From positions 2,728,001 through 2,792,000 of the forward strand of contig OZ242947.1 in NCBI GenBank assembly GCA_965211645.1: a stretch of 64,000 nucleotides of DNA, given 5' to 3'. The notes beneath the pieces were generated by a model. The model was not told the DNA's origin and did not search any database. It worked only from the letters and a program-made list of their open reading frames with translations. This stretch comes from Bin94 sp965211645 (GTDB lineage: Bacteria; Gemmatimonadota; Gemmatimonadetes; Longimicrobiales; Gaopeijiaceae). Position 1 is the first letter of the stretch, and each line of letters opens with the position of its first letter. Below are positions 1-8,992 of the stretch, in pieces. The translations under genes and the position numbers were made by a program.

Positions 1-1274
1 ACGCTCGCGGGTCCGCCGCCGAATGGGCCGGCCGGGCGGCCGGCGTGCTCACCTCGCTCACCGGCGTGCCCCTCGGCGCATCGACGCCCGCGGGCATGGC
101 CCGCCGGTCCGGGCCGATCGAACTCCCGACCGCCGGTGAGGCGGCCGATCGCCTCCTGCCCCGCATCTCGTTCGCTACGGCGCTCGGGCCGCAGACCCCG
201 CAATCACGGCCACGGTTAGGACTCTGGGCCCAAGGTTCCGTCCAGGGGTTCCGGGGCGAACCCGGCGACATCGGCTACGACGGCGGCCTGCGCGCGCTCA
301 CCGTCGGTGCCGACGCCCGCATCGGTGCCTCCGCGCTGGTCGGACTGTCGTTCATGCGCAGCGACGGCGACCTCGACTACTCCCACAGGTCCGTTGACGG
401 CACCCTCAGCCACGCCATGAACAGCATTCACCCCTACCTGTTCATCCAGCCTTCTCCCAGGATCGGCCTCTGGGCCATGGCAGGCTACGGAGGCGGTGAC
501 GTCGACGACGACGCATCCTCCAATGGGGGCACCTCCGCCGCCACGCTCCGCATGCTCTCGGGCGGTGTCAAGGTGCCGCTCGCACGCCGCGGCGCGTTCG
601 GTCTGGCGCTCACCGGCGACGCGTTCACCGCCGGCATGCGCGCCGACAACCGCGGGCGCGAAGGCTCCGCCACTCGCGCACGTGCGCTCATCGAGGCATC
701 CTGGGCGGCCCGGGGCCTCAAGCTCGCCACCCAGGCCGGAGCCCGCTACGACGGCGGCGACGCCGATGCCGGCGCCGGTGCCGAGACCGGCGCCTCGCTC
801 GCCTATGCCGGCCACGGGTTCGACCTCGCCCTCAACGGCCGCCTCGCGCTCGGTTCCGCCGGACACCGCGAATGGGGCGCCGGGCTCCGCCTCGCGTTCG
901 ATCCCGGAACCCGGGGCGAAGGGTTCCGCTTCGCGCTCAGCCCCGCCCGCGGCCACCACCGCAGTTCCATCCACGGCCTGCTGGAGGGCGGTCGCCTCCA
1001 GCCCATCTCCCATGCAACAGCGCACGCGAGCCAACCGGCCCAGGAATGGCGCCTCGACGCCGAAGCCGGCTACGCGCTCAAGACGCCCCGCACCGACGGC
1101 GCCCTGGACAGCTACACCCGCCTCTCCGCTGGCGCCCACGCCCGCTCCTGGTCCCTCGGCAGCGGATACCACCTCAGCCGGTCCATCAGACTCGCCGTCG
1201 AGGGCTCCCGAAACCACCTCCCAGGCCAACCCCCCAATCTCGGCCTCAGACTCGGACTCGACTTCAAGTTCTGA
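1..1274 (+). CDS. C-terminal end of a giant autotransporter (5' end outside window)
   Basis: The reading frame is open from the first bases (frame of position 3) and ends at 1274. It encodes the last roughly 424 residues of a protein that is nearly identical to the end of the complete giant protein at 14788-24465. The sequence has alternating beta-strand character and ends in the aromatic residue F, as in autotransporter-type outer-membrane barrels, which anchor a passenger on the cell surface. Only a few base changes separate the two copies, such as those near 1057 and 1222. The passenger part lies outside the window, so its domains are unknown. The internal GTG at 45 is not a credible start because homology continues upstream to base 1. 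Confidence 0.85.
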   Translation, partial: ARGSAAEWAGRAAGVLTSLTGVPLGASTPAGMARRSGPIELPTAGEAADRLLPRISFATALGPQTPQSRPRLGLWAQGSVQGFRGEPGDIGYDGGLRALTVGADARIGASALVGLSFMRSDGDLDYSHRSVDGTLSHAMNSIHPYLFIQPSPRIGLWAMAGYGGGDVDDDASSNGGTSAATLRMLSGGVKVPLARRGAFGLALTGDAFTAGMRADNRGREGSATRARALIEASWAARGLKLATQAGARYDGGDADAGAGAETGASLAYAGHGFDLALNGRLALGSAGHREWGAGLRLAFDPGTRGEGFRFALSPARGHHRSSIHGLLEGGRLQPISHATAHASQPAQEWRLDAEAGYALKTPRTDGALDSYTRLSAGAHARSWSLGSGYHLSRSIRLAVEGSRNHLPGQPPNLGLRLGLDFKF

Positions 1275-1299
1275 GGCTTCTTCGGCTCCGAAAACGGCT

Positions 1300-1333
1300 G
1301 CCTGCGGACCGGCACTACCATGCCCCCGCAGGC
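1300..1333 (+). terminator. Stem-loop after the autotransporter gene
   Basis: GCCTGCGG at 1300-1307 pairs perfectly with CCGCAGGC at 1326-1333 across an 18-nt loop, 26 nt after the autotransporter stop. No T-run follows, so termination is possible but weakly supported. Confidence 0.3.
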
Positions 1334-1718
1334 GCCGCGTTGCCGGCGAAGACCCGACCCGCACCACGTGGACCCGGAGTACGCGGCCGAGCACAGTCCC
1401 TGGGGCCGCACGATCTCATTCGGCTTCCTGACCATGTCGCTCATGACCCCGATGCTCTACCAGATCTACCGCTACCCCATGGACGGCGGCATCGGCGACG
1501 GCTATCCCGCCAGCTACGGGTTCGAGGGGGTGCGCCTTGTGGCCCCGGTCCTCTCCGGATCGCGCATCCGCGGGCACTTCACCGTCAAGGACGTGCGCGA
1601 CCGCAAGCCGGGCCAGCGCCAGGTGACGTTGGGTTGCCGGGTGGAGATCGAGGGGGAGGAGAGGCCGGCGCTGGTGGGCGACTGGCTGTCCATCTGGCTG
1701 ACGCCGGGGGATTCGTAA
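1320..1718 (+). pseudogene. 5'-truncated MaoC/NodN-like hydratase
   Basis: The 132-residue frame carries the body of a MaoC/NodN-type hot-dog dehydratase: HVDPEYA near residue 16, then SFGFLTMSLM and YGFEGVRLVAPV. Full family members are about 150-160 residues and place a GDHQWIH segment just before HVDPE, which contributes the catalytic Asp. Here that segment is replaced by unrelated basic sequence directly after the autotransporter gene, so the enzyme looks decapitated at a rearrangement junction. The same truncated form recurs at 24511-24909, so the truncation predates the duplication. An expressed short protein cannot be excluded, but hydratase activity is unlikely. An acyl-CoA ligase lies at the far end of the duplicated unit, which suggests the surface-protein genes entered an older acyl-CoA locus. 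Confidence 0.65.
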
Positions 1719-1795
1719 GCGGCACGGGGCAGAAACGCCCTCGGCATTCGACCGGCGATGCATCCGGGCTGGCTGCGGCGCTCACCTGTTCTCTG

Positions 1796-1834
1796 TGTAA
1801 TGAAAACATTACCAAGTGTCATGTTATCTTTACA
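1796..1834. promoter_or_regulatory. 39-bp composite operator upstream of LRR gene 1
   Basis: TGTAA (1796), N8, TTACC (1809), 3 bp, TGTCA (1817), N8, TTACA (1830). The two imperfect palindromes are 21 bp apart, about two helical turns. The same layout occurs at 24986, 33982, 41982 and 51527. It is the main feature of the 308-bp gene-free stretch 1719-2026, about 190 bp before the LRR start codon. Confidence 0.6.
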
Positions 1835-1952
1835 GTATCGGACTCTCGGAGCGCTGCAAGTGGAGCGCTCCTCGACCGTTGCGCTGGTGCTGGTCTGGTA
1901 GCGCTGATCGATTGGCCGACCCCGTGAGCCAGCCCTGCCTGACCGAATAACT

Positions 1953-1980
1953 TTGCACGCCAAGGTGCGGTGCGTATGAT
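1953..1980 (+). promoter_or_regulatory. Promoter of LRR gene 1
   Basis: TTGCAC (1953-1958) and TATGAT (1975-1980) are 16 bp apart, 46 bp before the chosen ATG. The same boxes and flanks precede the other two LRR genes with 17-bp spacing. Confidence 0.55.
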
Positions 1981-2026
1981 CCGGGTGCCGGTTGTAGCCG
2001 CGAATCCCCACCACTGGCAGCGTGCC

Positions 2027-5000
2027 ATGCCTCGATCCAGCAGCATCCTGAAGCATCCGAATCCGTCAGCGGCCACGATTGCACTTGCAGCGGCGGCCCT
2101 TGGGGCGTGCGACCTGGGCCAGACGGGGCCGGAGGCGGCGCTGGAGATCGTGCCGGACTCGGTGACGCTGACGCACGTCGGGGAACGGTTCGCGTTCACG
2201 GTCGAGGGCGGGGGCGGGCCGGAGGCGGGCAAGGTGCGGTGGAGCAGCCGGGACACGGCGGTGTTCAAGGTGGACGAGAACGGCACGGTGACGGCGCGGG
2301 GCAACGGGGTGTCGCACGTTCTGGCCTGGAACCTGAAGTCGGCGGACGGGGCGGCGGTCGAGGTGCGGCAGGTCGCGGCTGTGCTGGAGGCGTTCGGCGC
2401 GGGTCAGCGGGTGGCGCCGGGTCTGTCGCTGCTGGAGCCTGTGGGGGTGCGGGTGCTGGACGCCGGGGGCACGCCGGTGGCGGGCGTGGCGGTACGGTTC
2501 GAGCCGGGACCGGGCGGTGGCCGGGTCGAACCGGGGGAGGTGTACAGCGACAGCGCGGGGGTGGCCGCGGCCGAATGGACGCTCGGGCGGGTGTTGGGAG
2601 AGCAGGTTTTGGTGGCGTCAGCCGGGGGCGGGACAAGCGTGGAGATCGCCACGACGGCATTGGCGCCGGACGAGGCGGCGGCGGAGGTCGAGATAGGGTC
2701 TGGCGATGACCAATGGGAGTTGCGGGGAAGCGCGTTGCCGGAGCCGGTGGTGGTGCGGGTGCTGGAGGAATCCGGCCGGCCGGTCTGGGGCGCATCCGTG
2801 CGGTTCGAGCCGGAGGCGGGGAGCGGACGTGCGGATCCCGGGGTGGCGAAGACGGACACTCTGGGGCTGGCGTCCGCGACGTGGACGCTGGGGCCGGAGC
2901 AGGGCGTGCAGCGGCTGGAGGCGACGGCGGGGCAGGGGCTGGCGGTGACCTTCGAGGCGATAGCGGCCTCGGACGAGGGGGTGTGCAACCGGACGCCGGC
3001 GGTGAGCGCGGCGATCGTCCAGGCGCTCCGGCATCGGCGTATTCCCGTCGAGGGCTGCGCGGAGGTGACGGAGGAGCGGCTGCGGGAAATCTCATGGCTC
3101 GATGTGTCCGGCAGAGCGATCCGCGAGCTGCGCAGCGGTGACTTCGCAGGCCTTGTCAATCTGCATGGGTTGTTTCTGGAGCACAACGCGCTCACCGAGC
3201 TGCCGGCCGGTGTCTTCAGCGGCCTGGACAGCCTCGTCCGCCTCGGAGTAAGGAAGAACCCGCTGCGCAGTCTGCGGCCGGACGTCTTTGACGGACTGGC
3301 CAGGCTGGAGCAGCTGCTTCTGTCCGAAATCGAGTTGACCGCCCTTCCGCCGGGCGTCTTCAACGGGCTAGGGGCGCTGGAGTTTCTAGAGCTGAGGAAG
3401 AACAAGTTGACGGCCCTACCGGCGGACATCTTCGACGGGCTGGCCAGGCTGGAGTGGCTGTTTTTCGACGAGAACGAGCTGTCCGAACTAACGCCGGGGG
3501 CCTTCAATGGGCTGGCTGCGCTGAAGAACCTGAGTCTGCGGCACAACCAACTGAGGGAACTGCAGCCCGGCACCTTTGCGGGCCTGTCTCGGTTGGAATG
3601 GCTGGGCCTGGACTTCAACGCGCTGACGCAGCTGCCACCCGACATCTTCAAGGGCCTCACGAAGCTGGGAAGCCTGTCTCTGCTTCAGAATCGCCTGACC
3701 GTAGTGGCGCCGCGCACGTTCGCGGATCTGCCCCTGACGAGTCTCGATCTGCGCTACAATGAGCTGACGGAGCTGCCTGCCGATGTCTTCGGCGGATTGT
3801 CGAAGCTGGGGACCCTGTATCTGCGGGGGAACCGGCTGACGGAGCTGCCGGAGGGCATCTTCTCGGGCCTGTCCGATGTGCGCGATCTGGTGGTTGCGGA
3901 GAACCTGTTGACCCGGTTGCCTCCGGGGCTGTTTGCGGAAACGCCGCGTCTCGAGCGGATCGCCCTGGAAGCCAACCGGCTGACGGAGTTGCCCCCGGAC
4001 CTGTTCGCTGGGACGCCGAGGCTGCAGCGTCTGTACCTGCAAAGGAACCGGCTGGCCGAACTGCCGCCGGGGATCTTCGAGGGACTGCCGGAACTGGTCA
4101 GGCTGGACCTGAGCAGCAGCGGGCTGGCCGGCCTGCGGCCGGGCGTCTTCGCCGGGACGCCCAGGATTTCGGAAGTCAGTCTTGACGACAACGAGCTGAC
4201 GGAGCTTCCCCGGGGCGTGTTCGCGGGCTTGTCGGAGCTGAACTGGGTTACGCTCCACCGCAACCCGGGGGCGCCCTTCCCGGTGCGGCCGGAGTTCGTG
4301 CGGGTGGATGTCGACGATCCGCTGGCGCCGGGGCCGGCACGGGTGGTCATGCGGGTGCCGACGGGGGCGCCGTTCGAGTTCGGCTTTCCGGTGTCGGTCC
4401 AGCGGGGCACGCTGTCTCGCGCCTTCATGTCCGTGCTGCCGGGCGATACGGCAAGCGCGCCGTTCGAGGTGTCGGGGACCGGCGGGGGCGCGGGCGCGGC
4501 GCATGTGGGGTTTGGGCCGCCGACGGAAGTTACGGAGGTGGGCTACACGGGTCTGGCGCTGGTGCGGGGCGAAGAGCTCGTGCTGTTCGCGGAGGCGGAC
4601 AACCGAAGTCCGTTGGCGGGGTCGCCGGTTCCCGCGCACCGGCTGCAGTCCGGGGGCCCGGCGGCGGAGCTGGTGCTGGGCGAGCACTTCTCCGATCCCG
4701 ACGGGGACACATTGTCCTACGAGGTGATGACGACCGAGCCGGGAGTGGTGGCTGCGCGGATCGAGGCGGGGGTGCTGCGGCTGGAACCGCGGTCGGTGGA
4801 CACGACGGAGGTCGAGGTGGCGGCCGTCGATCCCGGCGGCCTGCGGGCCACGCACCGGTTCAATACCTGGGTGGTCCCGGCCCCGGATCCCGACGCGTTC
4901 AACATCGAGCTGTTCTTCGCGCCAGGGTTCACGGCGGAGGAGGAAGCGACGGTCCGGCGGGCAGCCGACCGGTGGATGGAGGCGGTGACGGGCGACCTGC

Positions 5001-5740
5001 CCGACGTGCCGATCCGCGGGCCGCTGCAAGGATATTGCCGCAACCGCAGTGATGTCCCGCAGCCGTGGCCGCGGGCGGTGGGCGTCATCGACGACGTGCT
5101 GATCCACATGAGCCTCGGGGATCTGGGACGATACCTCGGAGGGGTCAACGTATCCTGTGGCCGGCGGGACGAGTCGGGGATGGTGTTCCTTTCGAGGAAC
5201 GTGTTCCACCATTGGTACATTCGCAATCGTTCCGGGTACTTGTACGAGGTCGCGCTTCACGAAATCGGGCACACCCTGGGGATCGGACTGTGGACCAAGG
5301 ATTTGGGTCCCGAGTCCTGGTGGCTCGATCTGTACCGGGACAAGTACACGGATCCGTACTTCGCAGGCACCCGGGCGGTGGCGGCGTTCAATGCGGCCGG
5401 GGGCGAGGGGTATACCGGTGGTAAGGTACCGCTCGAAGACACGCTCCCAGGCCGGTACATCCACTGGCGAACGAGCGTGATTCCGGACGACATCATGGCA
5501 CCCGGCGGGGGCAGTCTGCTGACGGCGATCACGCTGGGGGCGCTGGCGGATCTGGGCCACGAAGTGGACATGAGCAAGGCGGAGCCCTACACGCTGCCCG
5601 TGCAGGTGCAGGCCGACGTGCCGGGAGACGCCGGGGAAGCCGAGGGCGGAGATGTGGAGGTGCTGCGCGACACGATCATCAGGGGCCCCGTCGTTGTGGT
5701 GGACAAGGACGGCAACGTGGTAAGGGTCATTCGGCGCTGA
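2027..5740 (+). CDS. LRR lipoprotein with leishmanolysin-like metalloprotease domain, copy 1
   Basis: A predicted surface or periplasmic lipoprotein of 1237 residues. The chosen ATG leads directly into a hydrophobic signal ending in lipobox L-G-A-C (Cys28); an upstream in-frame ATG at 1970 overlaps the promoter. In order it has a Big_2-like Ig domain (about 38-115), two Big_1/invasin-like domains (about 120-315), a Cys-bearing cap, about 16 LRRs of 24 residues with LTELP..VF.GL pattern (about 355-750), an Ig/cadherin-like domain with a DPDGD motif (about 880-950), and an M8-type protease domain. The protease shows HEIGHTLGIG at residues 1078-1087, a later His1146 as probable third zinc ligand after VPLED, and a Met-turn DDIM (Met1157). 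It probably binds a protein target through the LRRs and may cleave it. The target is unknown. Residues of the central LRR block differ sharply from copy 3 while both flanks are nearly identical. Confidence 0.85.
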   Translation: MPRSSSILKHPNPSAATIALAAAALGACDLGQTGPEAALEIVPDSVTLTHVGERFAFTVEGGGGPEAGKVRWSSRDTAVFKVDENGTVTARGNGVSHVLAWNLKSADGAAVEVRQVAAVLEAFGAGQRVAPGLSLLEPVGVRVLDAGGTPVAGVAVRFEPGPGGGRVEPGEVYSDSAGVAAAEWTLGRVLGEQVLVASAGGGTSVEIATTALAPDEAAAEVEIGSGDDQWELRGSALPEPVVVRVLEESGRPVWGASVRFEPEAGSGRADPGVAKTDTLGLASATWTLGPEQGVQRLEATAGQGLAVTFEAIAASDEGVCNRTPAVSAAIVQALRHRRIPVEGCAEVTEERLREISWLDVSGRAIRELRSGDFAGLVNLHGLFLEHNALTELPAGVFSGLDSLVRLGVRKNPLRSLRPDVFDGLARLEQLLLSEIELTALPPGVFNGLGALEFLELRKNKLTALPADIFDGLARLEWLFFDENELSELTPGAFNGLAALKNLSLRHNQLRELQPGTFAGLSRLEWLGLDFNALTQLPPDIFKGLTKLGSLSLLQNRLTVVAPRTFADLPLTSLDLRYNELTELPADVFGGLSKLGTLYLRGNRLTELPEGIFSGLSDVRDLVVAENLLTRLPPGLFAETPRLERIALEANRLTELPPDLFAGTPRLQRLYLQRNRLAELPPGIFEGLPELVRLDLSSSGLAGLRPGVFAGTPRISEVSLDDNELTELPRGVFAGLSELNWVTLHRNPGAPFPVRPEFVRVDVDDPLAPGPARVVMRVPTGAPFEFGFPVSVQRGTLSRAFMSVLPGDTASAPFEVSGTGGGAGAAHVGFGPPTEVTEVGYTGLALVRGEELVLFAEADNRSPLAGSPVPAHRLQSGGPAAELVLGEHFSDPDGDTLSYEVMTTEPGVVAARIEAGVLRLEPRSVDTTEVEVAAVDPGGLRATHRFNTWVVPAPDPDAFNIELFFAPGFTAEEEATVRRAADRWMEAVTGDLPDVPIRGPLQGYCRNRSDVPQPWPRAVGVIDDVLIHMSLGDLGRYLGGVNVSCGRRDESGMVFLSRNVFHHWYIRNRSGYLYEVALHEIGHTLGIGLWTKDLGPESWWLDLYRDKYTDPYFAGTRAVAAFNAAGGEGYTGGKVPLEDTLPGRYIHWRTSVIPDDIMAPGGGSLLTAITLGALADLGHEVDMSKAEPYTLPVQVQADVPGDAGEAEGGDVEVLRDTIIRGPVVVVDKDGNVVRVIRR
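3088..3900 (+). other. Divergent LRR block of copy 1
   Basis: Between 3088 and 3900 this gene differs strongly from copy 3 (26356-27171). Outside these limits the two genes are almost identical over kilobases. The block covers about ten LRR units and differs in length from copy 3 by one codon. Confidence 0.75.
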
Positions 5741-5744
5741 GGCA

Positions 5745-5766
5745 AGCGGGTCTCGAAGCACCCGCT
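5745..5766 (+). terminator. Stem-loop after LRR gene 1
   Basis: AGCGGGT (5745-5751) pairs with ACCCGCT (5760-5766) over an 8-nt loop, 4 nt after the stop. It is conserved after all three LRR genes, even the diverged one. No clear T-run follows. Confidence 0.45.
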
Positions 5767-5866
5767 CGAGGACATGCGTTCATCCGGCGCTTTGCACGGT
5801 ATCGTCCCGGGAAGCGTCTTCTATCACAGTGCCCTCCTCCATTCCCTCAAGGACATTCCCCGCCCG

Positions 5867-5986
5867 ATGCTCTCTCTCCTGCCCGTTCGTCTCGCCATTC
5901 CTCGCTTCACTGGCCGCCCCGCTCGCTCCGGCCCAGCTCGCCGGGTCCTTCCCGCCTTGGCCACAGCGTTCATCGTGATCGTCGCT
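5867..5986 (+). pseudogene. Signal-peptide remnant of a giant autotransporter gene
   Basis: The ATG at 5867 starts the same arginine-rich signal peptide as the giant autotransporter at 14788 (MLSLLPVRLAIPRF, then ATAFI.IVA). Homology stops near 5985, where the sequence changes into the 3' end of the reversed metallopeptidase gene. The frame runs on to 6106 without meaning. The remnant shows that an autotransporter body once followed LRR copy 1, as it still does after copy 2. Confidence 0.75.
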
Positions 5987-7573
5987 GCAGCCCGCGGAAC
6001 GAGACCACATCGAGATCGTCAGCGTGACCCAGTGTCGCCGGGATGGCTCCGTTCCAGTCGCGCAGCATCCCCCGGATCGAGCCGGCCTCGTCCCGGAGGA
6101 TGGTGACCGTCCGATCGTCGTGCTCGTCGAGGACCAGTTCGCCCTCCGGGCCGATGAGCACGACGCGGTCCACATCGCCCTGCTCCACGGGAACCGTGAG
6201 GAGGAAATAGCGGTTCCCATACTTGTCCTCGCCCGGGGTGAAGTCGAGTGCGAACCGCAGATCGGGGCCGGAAAACCCCTCGATTCGATAGGGGCCCGCG
6301 CGTGACGGTGCGTGCGGCGACATGGTCAACCAGTACGGCGGTTCCAGCTTCAGTTCACCATCGAGCACGCCGCCGCTCAGGACGAGTTGGGGGGATTGCG
6401 GCTGGCTCCCTCCGGTCAGCCAGTGGGAGCGGTGGTCGATCACCTTCTTGTACGAGTAGTCGCTGATCCAGGCGGGGTGGCAGTATCCCATCACGTCTGC
6501 GGTCCCGCGGTTCACGACCACGCCATCCCGGAAGTCGTAGCCCCAGGCACCGATTTGGCCGCCCGCATACGGAAAATCCGGGTCAGGGTTGCCTGCATCG
6601 CCACAGGGCGCGTGGCTCAGGTCCAGGGAGTGACCGACCTCGTGGGCGACCTCGGCGGCCAGCGGTTTGCCCATGCTGACCCACCCACCCAGCCTGGCAC
6701 GACCGCGGACCAGGCCGGTCTTGCTCAATGCAGCCCCGTAGTAGCATCCGGTTCCGTTCTCGGCGCTGCGCACCGCCTCCAGGTCAAGGATCAGTCCCCA
6801 CTGGCCGTCGCCGGTGGTAAGATCCCGAGAGGTCACATAGGTCTCCCGCGTCCGCGCCTCGAACGCCGCGAACGGGAAGGCCCACCGCAACAAGCCGACG
6901 ATGTAGGAGTCGGCGGTGACGTCGGAGACCCAATTGAAGATCGAGGAATCGGGTGCCGACGCGTTAAGCACCGGCACGATGGTGAGCTCCATTGGCGGCA
7001 CCTCCACCACGCCCAGCGGCACCGTACCCTCAGCCGGATAGCGGCTTTCCGCGTCATCGGCCAGGATCAACGATCCGTCAGGATCGGCCTCGACGACGAA
7101 CTCGGTGCCTCGCTGGATGTGCTCCGCCGGGATCACGGCGTTGTAGGATGCGTCGAGATCTCCCTGGGACACGGCCGCGGGGAGATCGAAGCCGGGTGCC
7201 TCGATTCGGGCCTGGTAGACCTGCTCGCCGTCACGGCTGAAGGTCGCGACGACCGGCGGCGCGACGAAGCCGTGAAGCGTGGGCGCGGTCAGGAAAACGC
7301 GGAGCAGCGCGTCCCGGTTGGCCACCATCGGGACAGGGTCCGACGGCCGCTGAATCGACTGCACGTGGTACACGTCCAGGAGGCTCCGCCCGTCGCATTG
7401 TACAGCGCCTCCAGTGCAACGCGCTCCTCGACGAGCGGGTTGGTTGGTGGTGGCGGCGGGGGCGGCATAACAATCGGCGGCGCTATTTTTGAATCGCCGC
7501 CGCAGCCGACCGGCAGCAGGAGTGCCAGATGCAGTGCGCGTCGCTGGTTGTTGGACTTGTTCAACTCGTCCAC
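5970..7573 (-). pseudogene. LRR-metallopeptidase lipoprotein, copy with internal deletion and frameshift
   Basis: Read on the minus strand, a start at 7573 gives a signal sequence, a proline run and the beginning of the N-terminal domain (YNATGG.SW). Near 7385 it jumps to the sequence that follows the LRR region in the intact homologue at 29241-32144 (VY.VQSIQRP). The whole plant-type LRR region is missing and the two parts are out of frame: the 5' frame stops at 7289 while the peptidase frame continues to 5970. The peptidase part still has the zinc motif HEVGHSLDLSH and a DVMGYC Met-turn, and is nearly identical to the intact copy. An ATG at 7592 opens the peptidase frame but gives no signal peptide. 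The last codons are antisense to the autotransporter signal-peptide remnant, so the natural C-terminus may also be altered. Confidence 0.75.
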
Positions 7574-7771
7574 CCATCTTGTCGGCAGTCATGGTGACAC
7601 GGCAGTGTCGGAGTATAGTATGACATTAACGTGCAAAAGCAAGTTTTCCGCCAGATGTTTTCAGAACAGCAGCGACCTATATTTCGGAAAGCTCCGGACG
7701 AGCGCTGCGATGGTCCAACGTGTGCAATCGTTGAGGTTCATCCGCGGCCTGCCAACTCCAGGCAGGAGAGG

Positions 7772-7912
7772 GTGACTCACCCGGACCCGGTGCGCTCCGG
7801 CGGGGTGGCGACCATCAGCACGACGCTCGGAGAAAGAGCGAGGCGACACCCCGACAGGTACTTCGTGCGCTTCCGTGAGGCCGGCCTGACCTACGGCCCC
7901 GAGGTCGACTAA
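7772..7912 (+). pseudogene. 5' fragment of an acyl-CoA ligase gene
   Basis: A GTG start behind a GGAGAG ribosome-binding site encodes 46 residues that match the beginning of the intact ligase at 32298 (GGVATI.TTL.ERAR.HPDRYFVRFRE). Homology ends near 7897 and the frame stops at 7912, at the border to the convergent anti-sigma gene. It marks the right edge of duplication copy 1. Confidence 0.75.
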
Positions 7913-8319
7913 GGGTCTGGCAGCGGCCCAGGAAGCTGTCTTCTGAGCAGCAGGACAGCGACAATGCCGCTTGCGAGCATGGAGACGACGGTGGGAAGAA
8001 CCGGCGGTGAGAACGTGGTTCCTGTCAACAGGACCATGCCGCCGGTGGCGACCGCGACCAGAACTCCCGAGGTCGCTTGTTCCCACACGGTGGGCGGGTG
8101 TCGCAAGCGGCGCGCGCGCTCACTGATTCGTCCCATTGCCAGGTCGTTCAGTTCGCTCTTCGTTTCTCCCGGCCCGTAGAGTGCGTCGCGAGCGAGATGC
8201 ACGATCTGCCAATCGAGCCGACAGGAGGGACATTGTCTCAGGTGCGCGGCCAGGACCGGATTGCTTTCCAGCGATTCTGCTGCGGCAATGATGACCGGGT
8301 CAGGACAGTCCATGCTCAT
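7909..8319 (-). CDS. Probable anti-sigma factor with zinc-finger-like motif
   Basis: This 136-residue protein starts inside the last 20 bases of the ECF sigma gene, the classic arrangement of a sigma and its cognate inhibitor. Its N-terminal part carries HLRQCPSC (H-x3-C-x2-C), typical of zinc-binding anti-sigma domains that grip the sigma factor in the cytoplasm. The C-terminal half has two hydrophobic stretches, around VLVAVATGGMVLL and MLASGIVAVLLL, that would anchor it in the inner membrane. It is expected to hold the sigma factor inactive until an envelope signal arrives. The ATG at 8319 is used; a second in-frame ATG two codons later is possible. Confidence 0.7.
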   Translation of the reverse strand: MSMDCPDPVIIAAAESLESNPVLAAHLRQCPSCRLDWQIVHLARDALYGPGETKSELNDLAMGRISERARRLRHPPTVWEQATSGVLVAVATGGMVLLTGTTFSPPVLPTVVSMLASGIVAVLLLRRQLPGPLPDP

Positions 8320-8992
8320 AATCCTTCAACTCTCTGCGCAGCTTCCGCGTCGCATGCCTCAGGTTGGATCGGACCGTGCCGGGCTGCACGCCAAGTATCG
8401 TAGCGGCCTCCTTCGTCGTGCATCCCTTCACGCGCACGAGGACAAAGGATTCCGACTGCTTCCTGGGCAGTGTAGCGAGCGCTGCCGTCAACCGACGTTT
8501 GAGTTCGGCGCGGTCGGCGAACAGCTCCGGGTCACCATTTGACTCGGCGGATCCCGACAACGGAGTGGACCAGCGTACGTATCGCCTCCTTGACAACTGC
8601 TGGGCCCGGTGACGCCTCAACCAGTTGTGGCACCAACGGTGTGCGATTGTGTTGATCCATCCGGCCAGCGAACCCCGGCCCGAATACTGACCTCGTCGCT
8701 CCCAGATCCGCACGCAGATCTCCTGGTAGGCATCGTCCCGTGCCGAAGGGTCCGGGACGTAGGATACGACGACGCTCCAGATCAACGCGGAGAATTCGTC
8801 CAGAACTCTCCGACAACACCGTGGATCACCCCCGCGAAACGCGTCCAGGTCGATCGATGGCGCATCGGCTGCGTACCCTGAGCCATCTTCAGTCGTGGCT
8901 TCGCGTCGGGTCGGCACCCGCACGCTGCTGTCAGGTATCGCGTTCGCGGCCGGGAATCCGGACGGGACCGTCAGATCCGATGTCTGGGTCAT
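8300..8992 (-). CDS. ECF-type RNA polymerase sigma factor
   Basis: A 230-residue sigma-70 family protein of the extracytoplasmic-function type. Region 2 is seen around ARDDAYQEICVRIWERR and the WINTIAHRWCHNWLRRHR stretch (promoter -10 recognition and core binding). Region 4 is seen at ALATLPRKQSESFVLVRVKG followed by the helix-turn-helix GVQPGTVRSNLRHATRKLRR. The ATG at 8992 overlaps the stop of the membrane-protein gene (ATGA), which decides the start against an upstream in-frame ATG at 9064. The anti-sigma gene overlaps the 3' end. Part of this gene (8759-8844) is copied as a scrap at 25028-25114, next to LRR copy 3. Confidence 0.85.
   Translation of the reverse strand: MTQTSDLTVPSGFPAANAIPDSSVRVPTRREATTEDGSGYAADAPSIDLDAFRGGDPRCCRRVLDEFSALIWSVVVSYVPDPSARDDAYQEICVRIWERRGQYSGRGSLAGWINTIAHRWCHNWLRRHRAQQLSRRRYVRWSTPLSGSAESNGDPELFADRAELKRRLTAALATLPRKQSESFVLVRVKGCTTKEAATILGVQPGTVRSNLRHATRKLRRELKDYEHGLS

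Larger units (their letters stand above)
1..7912. repeat. Segmental duplication, copy 1
   Basis: This stretch corresponds to 23192-32423. It runs from the autotransporter C-terminus through a MaoC remnant, an LRR-metalloprotease lipoprotein and a reversed metallopeptidase to the 5' end of an acyl-CoA ligase. Most aligned parts look about 99% identical by eye. The exceptions are the LRR block 3088-3900, the spacer after about 1834, and a deletion inside the metallopeptidase near 7385. The coordinate offset rises from 23191 to 23268, 23271 and finally 24526, which marks the indels. Confidence 0.9.

Noticed and set aside
1970..2026. N-terminal extension of LRR protein 1 from ATG 1970
   Set aside because: It overlaps the -10 box (1975-1980) and puts the lipoprotein signal 19 residues inside; the other copies lack the same extension.
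3488..5761. Long minus-strand frame of 757 codons opposite LRR gene 1 (and its twin at 27158-29032)
   Set aside because: Rich in H, R and P, no recognisable domain, antisense to a well-supported gene. A typical product of high GC content.
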